NCBI GenBank assembly: GCA_008933995.1 | Contig: WARS01000033.1 | Location: 4,519,787-4,583,786, forward strand | DNA: 64,000 nucleotides | Source: Datnioides undecimradiatus | Taxonomy: Eukaryota; Chordata; Actinopteri; Lobotiformes; Datnioididae | Reading direction: 5' to 3' | Shown: positions 1 through 12,503 of the stretch, in pieces | Position numbering within the stretch: the first letter of the stretch is position 1 | How the letters are laid out: the number at the start of each line of letters is the position of its first letter | Translations under genes and position numbers: made by a program | The notes under the pieces: model-generated | What the model saw: the letters and a program-made list of their open reading frames with translations, nothing else | Database searches by the model: none | What the model was told of the DNA's origin: nothing

Positions 1-229
1 CCAGGGGGCGTCAAGGTGAAGCTATGTGTCCCACATTCTCGTGTGTTCTGGCCCAGGTCAGCAGGAGCAGCCAGGATTAACAGCTTCCTGCTCAACTGGG
101 GCGTAATTTGTGCAGGGTGGGCAGGAGTGGGGGGAGGTTCCTGAGACCTTGTAGACCTGGGCCTCAGGTTCAGGACAAAGAGAGCAGCCATTTGGTTGGT
201 CTGCAATCTTTGATCTGTATCAGACCTCA

Positions 230-1359
230 AGACAATCACAGCCCCACAGCTCCCCTCCTGGACCCTCTGCAGTTTGCCTGCAGAGCCAACAGATTTGTGG
301 TAGATCTATGCAGTCAAATCTGGCTCTTTCATTTCATCCTGCAGCATCTGACTCCCCGAACCCACGCTAGGATCTTGTTTAGACTTTAGCTCTGCTCTTC
401 AAAAACAATCTGCCTTAGCCTTCTCCTCCAGGATAAAAGCTGTCCCTGCTGAACATGCTCAATCTCTCATCTGCCAGTGATCAATGATTCTGACAGTAGA
501 CAGAGACAGCATGTGAGGCTGGGGAAGAATGTCTCGACACCCGACCAAAATCGCAATTCTCGCAAGGTTGTGTACTCTCTTCTCTCTCCCCACACTAACT
601 GCTGCACTTCTCCGTCACCAGTCTGTCAAATCCGATTAAGTTTGCAGACTTACACCACCCTCACTGGACTCATCTCGACGGATGAGTCTGCCCATGGTTA
701 GTGACTGCTTCAGTCCTGGTGTGCCCACAACATCCTGGAGCTGAAACACCCAGAAGGAGATGACGAGATTTTTTGGAAAGGTCAGCTCCATCGCCTCCTC
801 TCACCTGACAGAGTCCCCCATCTCCACTGTGGACTCTTCCGCTTCTGGGTACTCACCGCTAGGACAAGCACACCAGCGTTGCACTCTGTTGAGAAGGTGA
901 TCGGTTGCAGCCTCCCATCTCCAAGACCTGTACATCTCCAGGATTCTGAGGTGTGCAGGTCGGATCGGCTGGCTGACCCTTCACCCTGGACACGTAATTT
1001 GAGTTATTCCTTTCAGGCAGAAGGCGGTTACGGTCCATTCTGGACGAACCTCATGCCACAAGAACAGCTTTTCCCCCTGCTGTTGGACTGTTGAACCCCT
1101 AATTAATCATATACTGTTTCACCGTCACTTTACTCCAGGATAGCAACCGTACCATGCTCCTGTCATGATCCACCTACTGACTATTTGCACTGTTTACCTA
1201 CTGTTCACCTTACTTGCACTACTTTACCCCATGCATGCTTCTTAGTATATGTTACTTATTTTTATGTTTGATGTATGTACCAAACCACTAAGGCAAATAC
1301 CTAGTAATGTGAAACCTCTTCAGTTACCTGGCACTAAACACAACTCTGATTCTGATTCT
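230..1359 (+). mobile_element. LINE (CR1/L2/Rex1-like group), internally deleted
   Basis: A non-LTR retrotransposon copy flanked by the 7-bp target duplication gacctca (223-229 and 1360-1366). The translated start contains the reverse-transcriptase words LDPLQFACRANR, and bases 879-1090 encode the end of the same protein (VIGCSLPSP, LQDLY/DSEVCRSDRLADPS-like words, then QEQLFPLL, where fish relatives have KNSFFPTAVG). The 3' end is the repeat tgattctgattctga, usual for this group. The reverse-transcriptase centre is missing and the frame is broken, so it is not autonomous. A second copy of the same 3' end lies on the other strand at 36,372. Confidence 0.8.
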
Positions 1360-1729
1360 GACCTCAGGTCATAAACCTTGTTGGGGGCCTGTTGTCTGTA
1401 TGAGGCCCAACACTGTCTTATTTTGAAAGGTTTTTCCTTTGTGTGTTTCTGTGCACTTGTTTCCTGTCTGTGATTAGTCCATTGGTTTCACCTGTGTCTT
1501 GTTTGTCTGCCCTCCCCTGTCTATTTAATTTGTGTCATTGCCTTTGTTCTTTGTGGGTTCATTTGCTGTGATAGTCTCCATGTCCCTGCCATGTTTCCAT
1601 GCTTACCCCTTGTGATCATTGTGAGTTTGGATTTTTCATTTTTTTATTACGATCATGTTTGGATTGATTACCTGGATTTTGACCCTGCCTGCCTTGACCA
1701 TCCGTAAGCCGAAGCTCTTAACTAAACAG

Positions 1730-4529
1730 TAGTGATGGTGAGATGAAGCCTCATGAGACATTGAACCACGTGAGCCAATTGGTTTCATTCATTTCAAGCT
1801 TCATGTGCAACAAGAAACCACCTACTGGCCAAGTGTATAATCACAGGCAGTTGTATCTGAACCACATAATGTGTGATGCATTGAATTGTTGTGTCTGTTA
1901 TGTCTGTTGGGAATGACTATGAATTACAAAAATGTATGACTAAATAATTTCTGTACAAATTATCACATATGATAATAATTTTTTTTATGTATTCCTGTGT
2001 GTGTAAATTTTCCTAAAATGGTAATAATATCAAAATAAGGGTGTTGGGTTATTTTCTTGAAAATGGTATGGGCTTAATCAGGCAGAGGACAGTGAAAGTG
2101 CTTGTGTGAACTAGGAAAGGGCACGATTGCAAGCCAGTAACTTGGGACAATGATGTACAGGACAGGGGAAATTTTATTCATTTTTACAGTTTTTGGTTTT
2201 AAACGATTTCTTTTTTTTGACACAACCTCTCCGGCCTTGGAGAAGACCCTTTCACAAGGCACAGAAGATGCCGGTGTGCACAAAAAGGCAAGTGCAAGTT
2301 TGTGTAAGTTTGCAGAGTCGTTTTTGCCTCCCAGTACTCCAGAGGGTTTTCCAGTCTTCCAATATTTGCCTGAAAGGTACCGCTGGACCTCCACAGTGGC
2401 ATCTGCAGTGACATTTTGAGACTTCCTTGCCTCCATGACGCTGGTGTCTAAACGACGCCACAGTTTGCTACCTAAGAGGAAAACACAGATCACGTTAGTA
2501 AGTGTTCTCATAGGAATAACTGATGTCAAAATGTAAAATAATAGATTACCTCCAGTGACATCATGAGAGGTAGAAGCCTGGGGGATTTCCTCTCTGCTTT
2601 GTTGTGCCCTAATGGTAGCACACTCTGAGGTCAGTCGCTTTATAGCTTCGGTGGCTTTTGTTTGACTGAAAAATCCAATAACTTTAAATCGGGGGTCCAG
2701 GAGTGTAGCAAGGGACATGATGCTCATCGACTGCAAAGTATAAAGCTTCTCCCATAGTTGCCTGATGATTTCCAATGCCACTGCAGGTGCTTGCTTTTTA
2801 CTATTTCCTCCTGGAAGGTTTTGTGGTTTCCAGCATTTTCATTAGGGGACAACTTTTGGGAGGCAGACACATTTTCCCTCGCTTATTGTGCCTCTACAGT
2901 GGCATCATAAAAGGGAGACAGCAAAGAAAGGCACCCTCCAACAATGTTGAACTCATCTGAAGTGATCATGGGCATGTCATGTTGTAGCCCAGCTAATGCT
3001 GCTCCGACTGGCTCCCTTAGCTCCACCAAACGTTGCAGCATCAAATATGTGCTGTTCCATCTGGTCTCCACTTCTTGCATTAGCTTCATTTTTGCCATCC
3101 CCAGATGTAGCTGCACTTGTAAGCTTTCTCCTTAAAGACACAGGAGAGTAGGCCATTAAATCACTGCAGGAACACAGACAAACTATTAGTGTTATAAATT
3201 GGAATAAAGGGAATGACCATACCTTAGCAGTGGTGCTGCTTCTAAAGAAGCCAACCAGCTTCCTTCCTACCATACATGTCACCTTATTAGTGATTCCTCA
3301 TTCTCCATCAGGAAGCCATATATTTTCAGCAGGTGATTGGGGAATGCCTGCACTCTACACCATGAGCTGAGCCTGTTTTTCTCACCCACAAAATGGCATG
3401 TTACAGCCAGGTAGGCATCCATGTTGATGGATGTCCACATGTCAGAAGTAAGGCTAACAGCAGCCACCTTTTCAACTTTAGCCTTAGCCTTCTCCTTTGC
3501 TGACTCGTACTTGGCCTCCAATTATGGCCTTCAGAGCCTAAAGGAAAAATATATAATGCTGAATTTGTCTGAATTGTGAGACATACAATTAAGTATCACT
3601 CATTTGTTTCATGCACTTAAAAGGTTATTACCTGCCTTAGGAGAACATACTGGGATCCAGCAGTTTGGACACACAAATGCCCTGAATCTAACATCTTCCA
3701 CAATACTGAAGGGCTGTGTGTCCTTCATCATCATGGAGATGGAGGGCTTCATCCAGCTCCTAGTTTTCTGCGGGTTGGTTGTGTTAGAATAAATACAGTG
3801 TTACTTGTCTTTATTTCAGAAATAATAAACAAAAGTAAACATGGAAAAAATTCAGATAGTGCATTGTAATATTATGATGGCATCTTTGGCTTAGAGCTCT
3901 AGTTTCCTCCTTATTCTCATGCAAGGCACGGTAATGCTCTTTAGCATGATGAAGTGTTATTCAAACCTGGAACTAAATAAACACCTCCTCACTCAGAATA
4001 AAATAAGAAACTGTGAAAATAGTTCTGATAAGCAAACTTAATGCGCCTTGTAATACTGTTAGACTTAGCTTTTACCTTTGTTAGGGAGATATCAGATCGG
4101 CAGTTCCCCACACAGGGGAAATCCTCCTCTTCCTCACTGGTCTATCCTATCACCTATCCTACTTCTCCTCACTTCCTAAATCTCTCCTAAAACTCTCCAA
4201 ACTATTCCAAAACTATATAAACGCCTATCCTAATCCCAGTATCCAACCATTCAAACTCTATCCAACCTCAACTGACCGCAACTCTCCTCTGCTAAAACCC
4301 ACACATTTTGAATGGATTTCGAGGGGTCTATAGATAGCTGTAATACTCATGCAAATCTGAACCACTTCTGAAAACAATCACGTTGGGTACAGCTGGCAGC
4401 AAGTGCTCGACGCCACTACTTTTGGCTCCTCCCCCAAATGAAGCAAGCCTCGATGCGCGCTTCGCGGAAACGCCCCCTTCATTACTCGACACACGCTTTG
4501 AAGCCTCGGCTCATCTCGTAACATCACTA
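1730..4529 (-). mobile_element. hAT DNA transposon, 2.8 kb
   Basis: Both ends are clear: the 8-bp target duplication ctaaacag lies at 1722-1729 and 4530-4537, and the inverted ends start tagtgatggtgagatgaagc (left) and tagtgatgttacgagatgag (right, read inward). An 8-bp duplication and TAGTGATG ends are typical of the hAT superfamily. The transposase lies on the minus strand (2074-3521). The element sits inside the LTR-like repeat of tandem copy 1, so it is younger than that repeat. Confidence 0.9.
2074..3521 (-). pseudogene. hAT transposase remnant (ZBED-like)
   Basis: Three separated minus-strand stretches match hAT transposase in order. 3521-3279 holds SLTSDMWTSINMDAYLAVTC, the start of the RNase H-like catalytic fold. 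3116-2883 holds EVETRWNSTYLMLQRL. 2781-2074 holds LATLLDPRFK and the C-terminal dimerisation words VPCERVFSKAGEVVSKKRN. The stretches are in different frames with intervening stops or introns, and no N-terminal BED zinc finger could be read, so a working protein is not supported. It shares family with the 53.9 kb hAT element but is clearly a different subfamily. Confidence 0.8.
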
Positions 4530-5353
4530 CTAAACAGTCTCCTCGTGACCAAGCCCTGACAGTAAATGTAAAAAGTAGTAAAAGCATTGTTTAATTCAAT
4601 AAGCTTATAGTGCATTAATAATATGCTTTTATAGATATGCGTATTGTATGAAATGCTTTTAAATATTTGTCAAAACCTGGTTGTTTTCTGTTGATTCAAT
4701 GTTACAAATAACTTGTACCACAACACAAACTGAATGGTATCTATTAAACTCATGAGTGTACAGTTTCTGTATACTGATTCATCACAGTCCACCATGAACA
4801 GTGAGCACTTTTATTGTAATAGTACTTGAAGATACAAAAAAAATAAAGCTGATACGGCATTATTCATAAACAATAGAATGTTACAAAACTGTATATTTAG
4901 AAAAACCACAATGTTCCTAATGTCTAACTGGGAACTGATGAATAATCCAGGGAAGTGTTTCAAAGTGTTACTCGTGTAAGCTCGCGTTGTAATAATGGCC
5001 TTTTGTGTTCGTATCAAAGCCGCTTGCTTTTGTATTTAGTTTTCAAATGGTGCTACTAGTTGTGTACGCTTTCATACATAATGCATGACACGCAACAAAA
5101 TGTGAAATGTACTTTGTGTTTCTTCCTTTGTATCATCATGACACTGTTATCTTTTATGGCCAGAATTGTTAAAAAAAAAATATATTTTTATTACTACAGA
5201 CTTGTTTCTCATCGATTGCAGGACATTATTTCTGTATCTATATTTCGCCACTGTATCTTTAAGAATAAAGAAATGGTTTTTCACTTTGCTATGCTGTCCA
5301 ATATCAAGGTATCTTAAGGTAATATAACGTGACACTGCCAGCTGTTACCTCTG

Positions 5354-7300
5354 CCAAAAAGCTTTATTTTCCTTCTGCAGGTATTTCCTTGAGATGACGG
5401 TGGCGGCTGTCAGGTCTGCAGGTACTTTATTGAGAGCGCTGGCGGCGGCGGCGGTGGCGACTCTCCTTCAGATCCAGGGAGGGTGAGACTGGCACGCAGT
5501 TCAGGTCCGTACGGTGTTTACTCCCTTTTACGCCATGCCCAGCTGGGATCCGTGGGAAAACCCCACTACAGGAGACAGACTGGAAGCGGTGGTTCACTCC
5601 CTTTTGCATCGTGACCAGCTGGGATCCGTGTGGAAGCCTGCCGTATCAGACTGGAAGCAATGTTGTGAGGGCTAGCCCAGGTAGGAGGCCTGGAAACATC
5701 TGGTCACATGGAAGGGTGCCGGGTGCCATTGTCCAATGTGGGAGTCCGCACCACTGGGGGCAGAGGGGTTAGGGAAACTGAGGTGGCCTGTGCCTTCCTT
5801 GGTCTGGGCTCCCTTTGATCTTTTAGACAAATGGAGCGGGTGCTGGTGGTTCTGCTGTTTGGGGGTCAGCGCCACCCAGGGGGCGGCCGAGCAGGTAGGG
5901 GCGGCGTGTGTCCCACATTCCTGTGTGCTCTGCCCAGGTTCAAGATAAGGAGCAGCCAGATGCTAACAGCCCGGCTCAATAAAGGCTGCACCCAGCAGGG
6001 GGCAGCAGAGTGAATGTGATGGAGGTGTCTCAGACACCTTTGTGACCTGGCTCCCAGGTCTTAGACAAAGAGATGTCATTTGGTTGGTCTGCAATCTTTG
6101 ATCTGTATCAGACCTCAGGTCATAAACCTTGTTGGGGGCCTGTTGTCTGTATGAGGCCCAACACTGTCTTATTTTGAAAGGTTTTCCTTTTGTGTGTTTC
6201 TAGCACTTGTTTCCTGTCTGTGATTAGTCCATTGGTTTCACCTGTGTCTGTTTGTCTTGCCCTCCCCTGTCTATTTAATTTTAGCTATGTCTACCATAGG
6301 GTTCATTTGCTGTGATAGTCTCCCCATGTCCCCGCCTATGTTTGCATGTGTTTACTTCCTTAAGTATCATTGTGAGTTTGATTTTTCGTTTTTTATTACT
6401 TGATCATGTTTGATTGATTACCTGGATTTTGGACCCTGCCTGCCTTGACCATCCCAGGTAGTTTTAAAGTTTCTAAACTTTGAAACAGTTTGAACATCTT
6501 TGCCCCTTGTTCGTGTCTGCATTTGGGTCCATCTCTCCTCATGACCAAGCCCTGACAGTAAATGTAAAAAGTAGTAAAAGCTTTGTTTAATTCAGTGTTT
6601 TCATAGCAGCATTAATAATATGCTTTTATAGATATGCGTATTATATGAAATGCTTTTAAATATTTGTCTGAACTTGGTTGTTTTCTGTTGATTCATGTTA
6701 CAAATAACTTGTACCACAACACAAACTGAATGGTATCTATTAAAACCCATGAGTGTACAGCTTGTACTGGATTCACATCACAGGCCATCATGAAACAGTA
6801 AGCACTTTATTGTAAGCAGCCTCAAGATACAAAAAAAATAAAGTTGATACTGCATTATCTATAAACAATAGAATGCTACAAAACTGTATATTTAGGAAAA
6901 CCAATGTACCGCACGTCTAACTGGGAACTGATGAATAACCAGGAAGTGTTTCTGAAGTGTTACTTCGTGTAAGTCAGTGTTGTATTAATGACCTTTGTGT
7001 CTTGTATCAAAGCGCTGCTTTTGTATTTAGTTTTCAAATGGTGCTGCTAGTTGTGTGTACGTTTTCATACATAAAGATGACACGCAACGAAATGTGCAAT
7101 GTATTTCGTGGTTCTTCCTTTGTATCATCATGACACTGTTATCTTACTACAGACTTGTTTCTCATCGATTGCAGGACATTGGATTATATTTCTCGGCCGC
7201 TTGCATCTTTAAGAATAAAGAAACAGTCTTTCACTTCATGTTGCTCCAATATCGGCGGTATCTAAGGTAATATAACGACACTGCCAGCTGTTACCTCTGC
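5354..7300. repeat. Tandem non-coding unit, copy 2
   Basis: Full copy of the unit, starting after the shared words gccagctgttacctctgc, which end both copies. It opens with a GC-rich stretch (5390-5900) containing a short GGC-repeat run near 5440-5458, then an LTR-like repeat (6112-6557), then the AT-rich block shared with copy 1. It lacks the LINE and hAT insertions of copy 1, so those insertions came after the duplication or only hit one copy. No coding capacity is supported. Confidence 0.7.
6112..6557 (+). repeat. LTR-like repeat (fossil), uninterrupted copy
   Basis: Second copy of the repeat described at 1367-4561, following the same gacctcagg junction and ending in ccctgaca. Part of tandem copy 2. 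The inner sequence shows the same order of words as the solo LTR at 24.3 kb (the cacctgtgtc / ctgccctcccctgtctattt region), so all three are one broad family. Confidence 0.55.
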
Positions 7301-7920
7301 TGCGTTTTTCTATTTGTTTATTCGGTTTATTATTTTAATTTCAATAGATATTTTATTGACTTTAGTTTTTGAATTTTGTTTTTGCACATCCTGATCATGT
7401 TGAAGATTTTTTAAAGGGCATTTTTTTAAAGGACAATAAAAGTTTTCATGAAATTTATGAACTATAAGTACCTATGATTTTAATCAAAAGAATCTACCAC
7501 ATGTATCCCGCAGGTATTCCTTTTTCCTTACTTCGCAAATTTAAACATTCCAAAGTTAATGTCTCAAATGAATTTTACTTATATTTATTGCTTCGCAATA
7601 AAGTTTCAAGACATCTTGGATTAATGCCGTACATTTTTCCTATAAATATAACTGAAGATTGATGGATGCAAAGCTTGGTGATGAAAAGTGAATCTGATTG
7701 TGAATCTGTAAAATATATGTTGTCAGTTTTACTTTGATGTGATATTACTAATAATTCATGTCTGTTCTTTATTTCATGAAAATCCTCCAGGCTGAGCGCC
7801 TGTTATACCAACAATCCTTAATGTATCATGCTATCATAATCATAGTGTCTTTGGTTTGGGGGAAACTTTTTGGATTGGATGAGCAATCAAAAGCACAACT
7901 TCTGGCATCCATAAAAGGAT
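7301..7920. other. AT-rich spacer before MMP gene A
   Basis: About 600 bases without a supported gene. The sequence is AT-rich, with runs such as tttattattttaatttc, and does not share the 5' flank of MMP genes B, C and D. It therefore represents the original, unduplicated flank of the array. Confidence 0.6.
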
Positions 7921-7973
7921 GGCTGCGCCACTGAGTGACTGGGAGGTGCTGTTTCAACCTGTCTGTTTTAGCC

Positions 7974-7980
7974 TATATAA
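7974..7980 (+). promoter_or_regulatory. TATA box of MMP gene A
   Basis: TATATAA, about 48 bp before the expected start codon of gene A, in the context gcctatataacagctg that all four MMP promoters share. Upstream, the AP-1 position reads TGAGTGA (7932-7938) instead of TGAGTCA, and its spacing to the TATA box is 42 bp rather than 66 bp. Gene A thus lacks the canonical AP-1 element of its neighbours. Confidence 0.7.
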
Positions 7981-8021
7981 CAGCTGCCTGCAGCACAGAT
8001 CACAACAAGTTGCAAGAAACA

Positions 8022-10538
8022 TTGAAGACTTTCTAATCTGTGCTACTCTACTTCAACCCCTGGGGCAGTGGCAGCAATCCCATATTAATACTACAGGTCA
8101 CCAAGGAAGATGAACGGTAGAGAGGGAGAGCGGTTCACTTTGCCATTTTATTAATGCATTCTACTATTGTGCATTGTGCGCATGTCAAAATGTCAATGTA
8201 TTAAGAATTCTGAATCTTACCTGTTTTAAAAGCAGGAAAAAAGCTAATACTTTGCTCTCTGCTGGGAATAAATGAATTTCTATTTCTTGCTGATATATAT
8301 TACGAATGCTCCTCAGCTCTTCCATGCGTATTAAGGGATTCGGCTCTTTTTCTCTCCTGCAGAGCTACCTCAGGAAATTCTTCAACCTAACAGAGGAGGG
8401 GGGTCCAACTATGAGACAGGGGATCAGCCCGTTGACAGTTGAAGCTGACTGGAGATGCAGAGATTCTTCTTTGGTCTCCAGGATCACCGGGACGCTGGAT
8501 GCCGACACCTTGGCCATGATGAAGAAGCCTCGCTGTGGCGTTCCAGACAGCAACATTGCCCATTTCACCACTTTTGGAAGGGATCTCAAATGGGAGAAAA
8601 ACAGCCTCACCTACAGGTATCGACCTACAGAGAAAAATGAATGAGAGACTTATCAGGCAATTCATGCAGTTTATTATTATTAGCATAATTTTCGTCTTAC
8701 AGGATAGAGAACTGGCTACACCGACATGTTCCAGTCAGAGGTAGATGACTCCATTGAGAAAGCTCTGCAGGTTTGGGCCAGTGTCACTCCTCTGAGATTC
8801 ACACAAGAACTACAGCATCGCTGACATCAATATGATCTCCTTTGGAAGTGGCGGTGAGTACAGTTTAACTTTTCCAGATTCTTTCCCAGTTATATTGTCA
8901 GCCCATGCTCACTGAATTGGTTGACATGAACGTGTTCTCTTTAACAGCACATGGTGATTATTACCCCTTCGATGGCCCTGATGGCACTTCTGTCCATGCT
9001 CTCTACTTCCATCTCCTGGCATTGGAGGAGATGCTCACTTTGATGAAGATGAGACCTTCACTTTCAGCTCAAATGCTGGTTTGTTATTTATGCTCTGCAT
9101 AGTGTCTCTATAACAGATTTCATACTGTGTGTGTGTATTTCTTTTGATATGATGTGTGTTCATCATTGAGAGTAGAGATATAATCCAACAGGTAATAGGA
9201 AAGCGGCGAGAAGCTGTCCTCTTCATGGTGGTTGCCCATGAGTTTGGCCACTCGGGTTCTTGAAGTCCCACCGCATTGATCTCGCAGTTTCTATGTACCC
9301 AGTGTACACATGGTTGAGAAAACCCTGGACACCTCGTTCTGCCCTCGATGATGTCAACGCATCCAGTCTCTACGGTTAGTACCTAACTGGTTGGATTACG
9401 ATGTCTGTTTGCACACACGGCTAATTAGTCCAAATTCTCACATGTCTTTTGGAAATGTTGCAAAAGCTGTTTTGCAATGATGAGTTGATTTTTTGAATCC
9501 TTCAGGCTGTCCCAACCCGGATCCTGTTCAGCCTGGACCTGAGCCCCCCACCACCCCTGATGCCTGTGACTCAAACATGGTCTTGGATGCTGTCGCCACC
9601 CTGCGCGGAGAAATGCTCTTTCTTCAAGGACAGGTATTGTAGATAGGCAGGAGAATGCACAACATCTAAATGCTGGCCCAGAGTGTTGAGACTGCTCTGT
9701 CTTATTGACTAATTTCTGTTCTTGTGTGTTCTCAGCTTCTTCTGGCGCAGCTACCCTCAGAGCTATGCACCTCAGCAAAGCCTCATCACAAACTTCTGGC
9801 CCAACGCCCCAAACAACATCAACGCTGCTTATGAAAGCCAACAGTCAGACAAAGTCTTCCTCTTCAAAGGTAGTCTAACTGTTCTCTGTATTTAATTTTA
9901 AGCTCCTAACAGACACAGCTTATAGACTGCATCACATTAACCTTACATGTATAAACTAAAACCTTACTTTTAACCCTACTCAGGTCAAAAGTGTGGGCTT
10001 TGATCTTGCCAGTGGCTATCCCAACCAATTTCCAGCTTTTGGTCTGCCCAAACCGCTTAAGAAAATTGATGTGCGTTTCTCTATGATGTGGGATTCTGGC
10101 AAGACTCTGTTTCAGGGTAAAATACTAAGCAGGTGTGTTCAAATAATACCATGTGGCATCAATTTGCATGGCTGTTTGAGTTACTATGGTGGATGATGTT
10201 TTACAAGCTGGTGAATCAGTCTAATTACTGTCTATATTCCTTCAGTTATGATGAAGCCACTGAGAAGATGGACTCAGGGATCTCTAAGACAGTGGCAAGA
10301 TCTTCCCAGGCTTCACTGGCAAGGTGACTGCAGCTGCTGTCCAGCACAGAGGTGAGTAGCTCTCTGAATCAAGACGCTTGAAATGTGAAAGTGTTTGCAA
10401 AGGAACTAACAGTGAGCCGCCTTGTTCTGGGTGAGCATCTACAGTGTGGACTCCAACATGTTTGAGTACAGCCTGAGGTCCAAGAGGTTGTTCCGTGTGC
10501 TGAACAACAGCTACTTCCTGCCCTGCACTAACTTCTAG
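8022..10538 (+). pseudogene. MMP gene A, collagenase-type, frame broken as written
   Basis: Ten exons can be placed by alignment with gene D: about 8022-8124, 8363-8616, 8703-8853, 8948-9078, about 9205-9374, 9506-9633, 9736-9869, 9984-10132, 10246-10351 and about 10430-10538. Exon 1 is unlike that of B, C and D (words KTF, CATLL, INTT), and its start codon reads ATTG. Exon 2 encodes the propeptide with the cysteine switch PRCGVPD. Exon 5 holds the zinc site as HEFGHS but then shifts frame, losing the rest of HExxHxxGxxH. Exons 7-10 are the hemopexin repeats. A polyadenylation signal AATAAA lies at 10,982. The many one-base gaps resemble assembly error, so whether the gene is truly dead is open. 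Confidence 0.8.
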
Positions 10539-11977
10539 ACTGGTTTACCGGCTCAGTTGCTGATGTAGCCGCTCTCAGTTAGAATGAAGGCCCCAGTAAC
10601 CCTAATATCTAAAAACATGGTTTATAATATATATTTACATTTTGGAAGTATATGCTGGATATATGCCCTACCCAAGAAAAAGCCCTTTATGTTTTTATAC
10701 AAATTTAGTATTTATAAAGATGTCAGCAAAATTCTCACGCCAAGTTTATTTAACCTTATCTTATGCTATTTTTATTTATATCATATCTATTGGGTTAATT
10801 ATTGCTTTTTCTCCTGTTTGACAGTCTCTCACTGTAAAACATTGAAACATGTTGCAGTAATTCATTTAACACTGTTACATTTGTCTGAATATGAAAGTAT
10901 CCCACCATGACAGCACATATGAATGTATCCATGCAAATTCTGAATGAAAAAATGAAAATGCATTAGCACTGTCAATTTGCAAATAAATGTTTTTAAAGCA
11001 GTTTTCAAGCATGTTTGGTTGTTTCTTCTTCACTGGTAATGCATCAGCGATGCTTGCACATTTCTCAGCCAGACACACAAGAGCATATATAGGATAAAGC
11101 TGCAAGTAGTCAGATGTATGGGCTGAAGTTTAGTAGTGCAGCAATGCCGAGAAACCTTTCAATACAACTTTTCAGTATAACTGCCGTAATATTCCGTTTT
11201 TGTATTGCATTACAGAAACAATGCAATTAAACTCAGTAAATTCTTCTGTTAGAAATAAACAGATGTGTTTAATAATAACCTTGTAGAATTTTAGTGTCCA
11301 TCTCTAGTTTAGCACATTAGCAATTAATTGTTGCTAATTAACACTTTGAAATTAACCAGTATGACAACTTGATACTGTGACCTGGGTGATGGTGCTAAAT
11401 TAAAGGGAAACACTAAAGTCTGCGCTAAATGTCAAAACTATTCATCCAGTAGTTGCTGAGGTGGTTCACCCTAAACCATGAACATGATCTTCATGCTGGT
11501 GCTAGAGGAAAAGTGGGAGGAGATCACAGATCAAAAGTAACCTTCAGCCAGGATTCACATATTCTGGGAAACATTAATGTCTGTACAAGGTCTCGCTGTA
11601 GACGCTGAGATATCACTGGATGTGTTTTTTACATTTACCGATTGATGTAAATGTAAAAAAAGTAGTAAAAGCATTGTTTAATTCAGTGTTTTCATAGAAT
11701 TATTGCAATATATGGGCAGATATGCATATTATATGAAATGCTTTTATATATTTGTCTGAACTTGGTTGTTTTCTGTTGATTCATGTTACAAATAACTTGT
11801 ACCACAACACAAACTGAATGGAATTCATTAAACTCATGAGTGTACAGTTTCTGTATACTGATTCATCACAGTCCACCATGAACAGTAAGCACTTTTATTG
11901 TAATAGTACTCGAAGATACAAAACAATAAAGCTGATGTGGAATTATTCATTGACAGCAAACATTTAAAAACAACATA

Positions 11978-12470
11978 ATTTTTACACTGATCAGCTACAG
12001 CATGAAAAAACTAAAGTGACAGTAGAAGCCAATAACACTGGATCATCCTGTTATAATGGCACCACTCGTCAACAGGTGGATCATGAAGGCATGTGAAGTG
12101 TCAGTTCTGAAGTTGATGTACTGGAAGCAGGAAAAACAGGTGAGTGCAAGGATCTGATTTAACAAGGGCCCAGCTGTGGTAGCTGAAACTGGGTCAGCAT
12201 CTCCAAAACTGCAGCTCACGTGCTCCCAGAATGCACTATGGTAAGTACCCAAAAGTGCTCCCAGGAATTAAACTGGTGAACTTGGTGACAGGGTCACGAA
12301 TGCCCAGTGCTCAGCGATGTACATTGAGAGCAAATCCCATGCAAATCCCAGGCTGGTTTAGCTCAGGCTGTTTTAGCTAGGTGCCGTCGCTGGCCCAGCT
12401 GGGCTGCATGTCAGAGTGTCCATGGGCAAGAAACACTGAAAAACTCCATAAATTAAAAGTGTGAGATTAA
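11978..12470 (+). mobile_element. Tc1-like transposon remnant, copy 1
   Basis: Starts at tttacactgatcagc, usual for the ends of a common fish Tc1 family, and carries decayed transposase start codons (tgcaaggatctgatt and aacaagggcccagctgtggt, matching K-D-L and D-K-G-Q-I-V in the intact family). It is truncated before the catalytic DDE region. A second copy at the same place in the C-to-D spacer shows that it was inserted before the MMP units multiplied. Confidence 0.7.
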
Positions 12471-12503
12471 CTTGCTGTTCCTCCAGGTGTCCAGTGTTAG
12501 GAA

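Larger units (their letters stand above)
1367..4561 (+). repeat. LTR-like repeat (fossil), split by a hAT insertion
   Basis: Bases 1367-1729 plus 4538-4561 form one copy of a repeat that also occurs at 6112-6557 and, more diverged, at 24,337-24,803. It ends in ccctgaca and has a TATA-like tctatttaa in the middle. The 24.3 kb copy has TG at its start and a 5-bp target duplication, which points to a solo long terminal repeat of a Gypsy-type retrotransposon. No internal retroviral region is seen here. The family name is inferred. Confidence 0.5.
1..5353. repeat. Tandem non-coding unit, copy 1 (start lies outside the window)
   Basis: Bases 1-229, 1360-1729 and 4538-5353 align in order with 5873-7300. 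Once the LINE (230-1359) and the hAT element (1730-4529) are removed, both copies are about 1.4 kb long over the shared part. The unit has no convincing gene. Its last 0.8 kb (from 4563) starts with a block that recurs at 6558, 11649, 26130 and 30810, so part of the unit also belongs to the MMP spacers. The short reading frames in it do not resemble known proteins, apart from those of the inserted elements. Confidence 0.75.

Noticed and set aside
9425-9841. 138-codon minus-strand frame across exons 6-7 of MMP gene A
   Set aside because: It is the shadow of hinge and hemopexin exons; its residues match no known protein, and the plus-strand homology explains the sequence.
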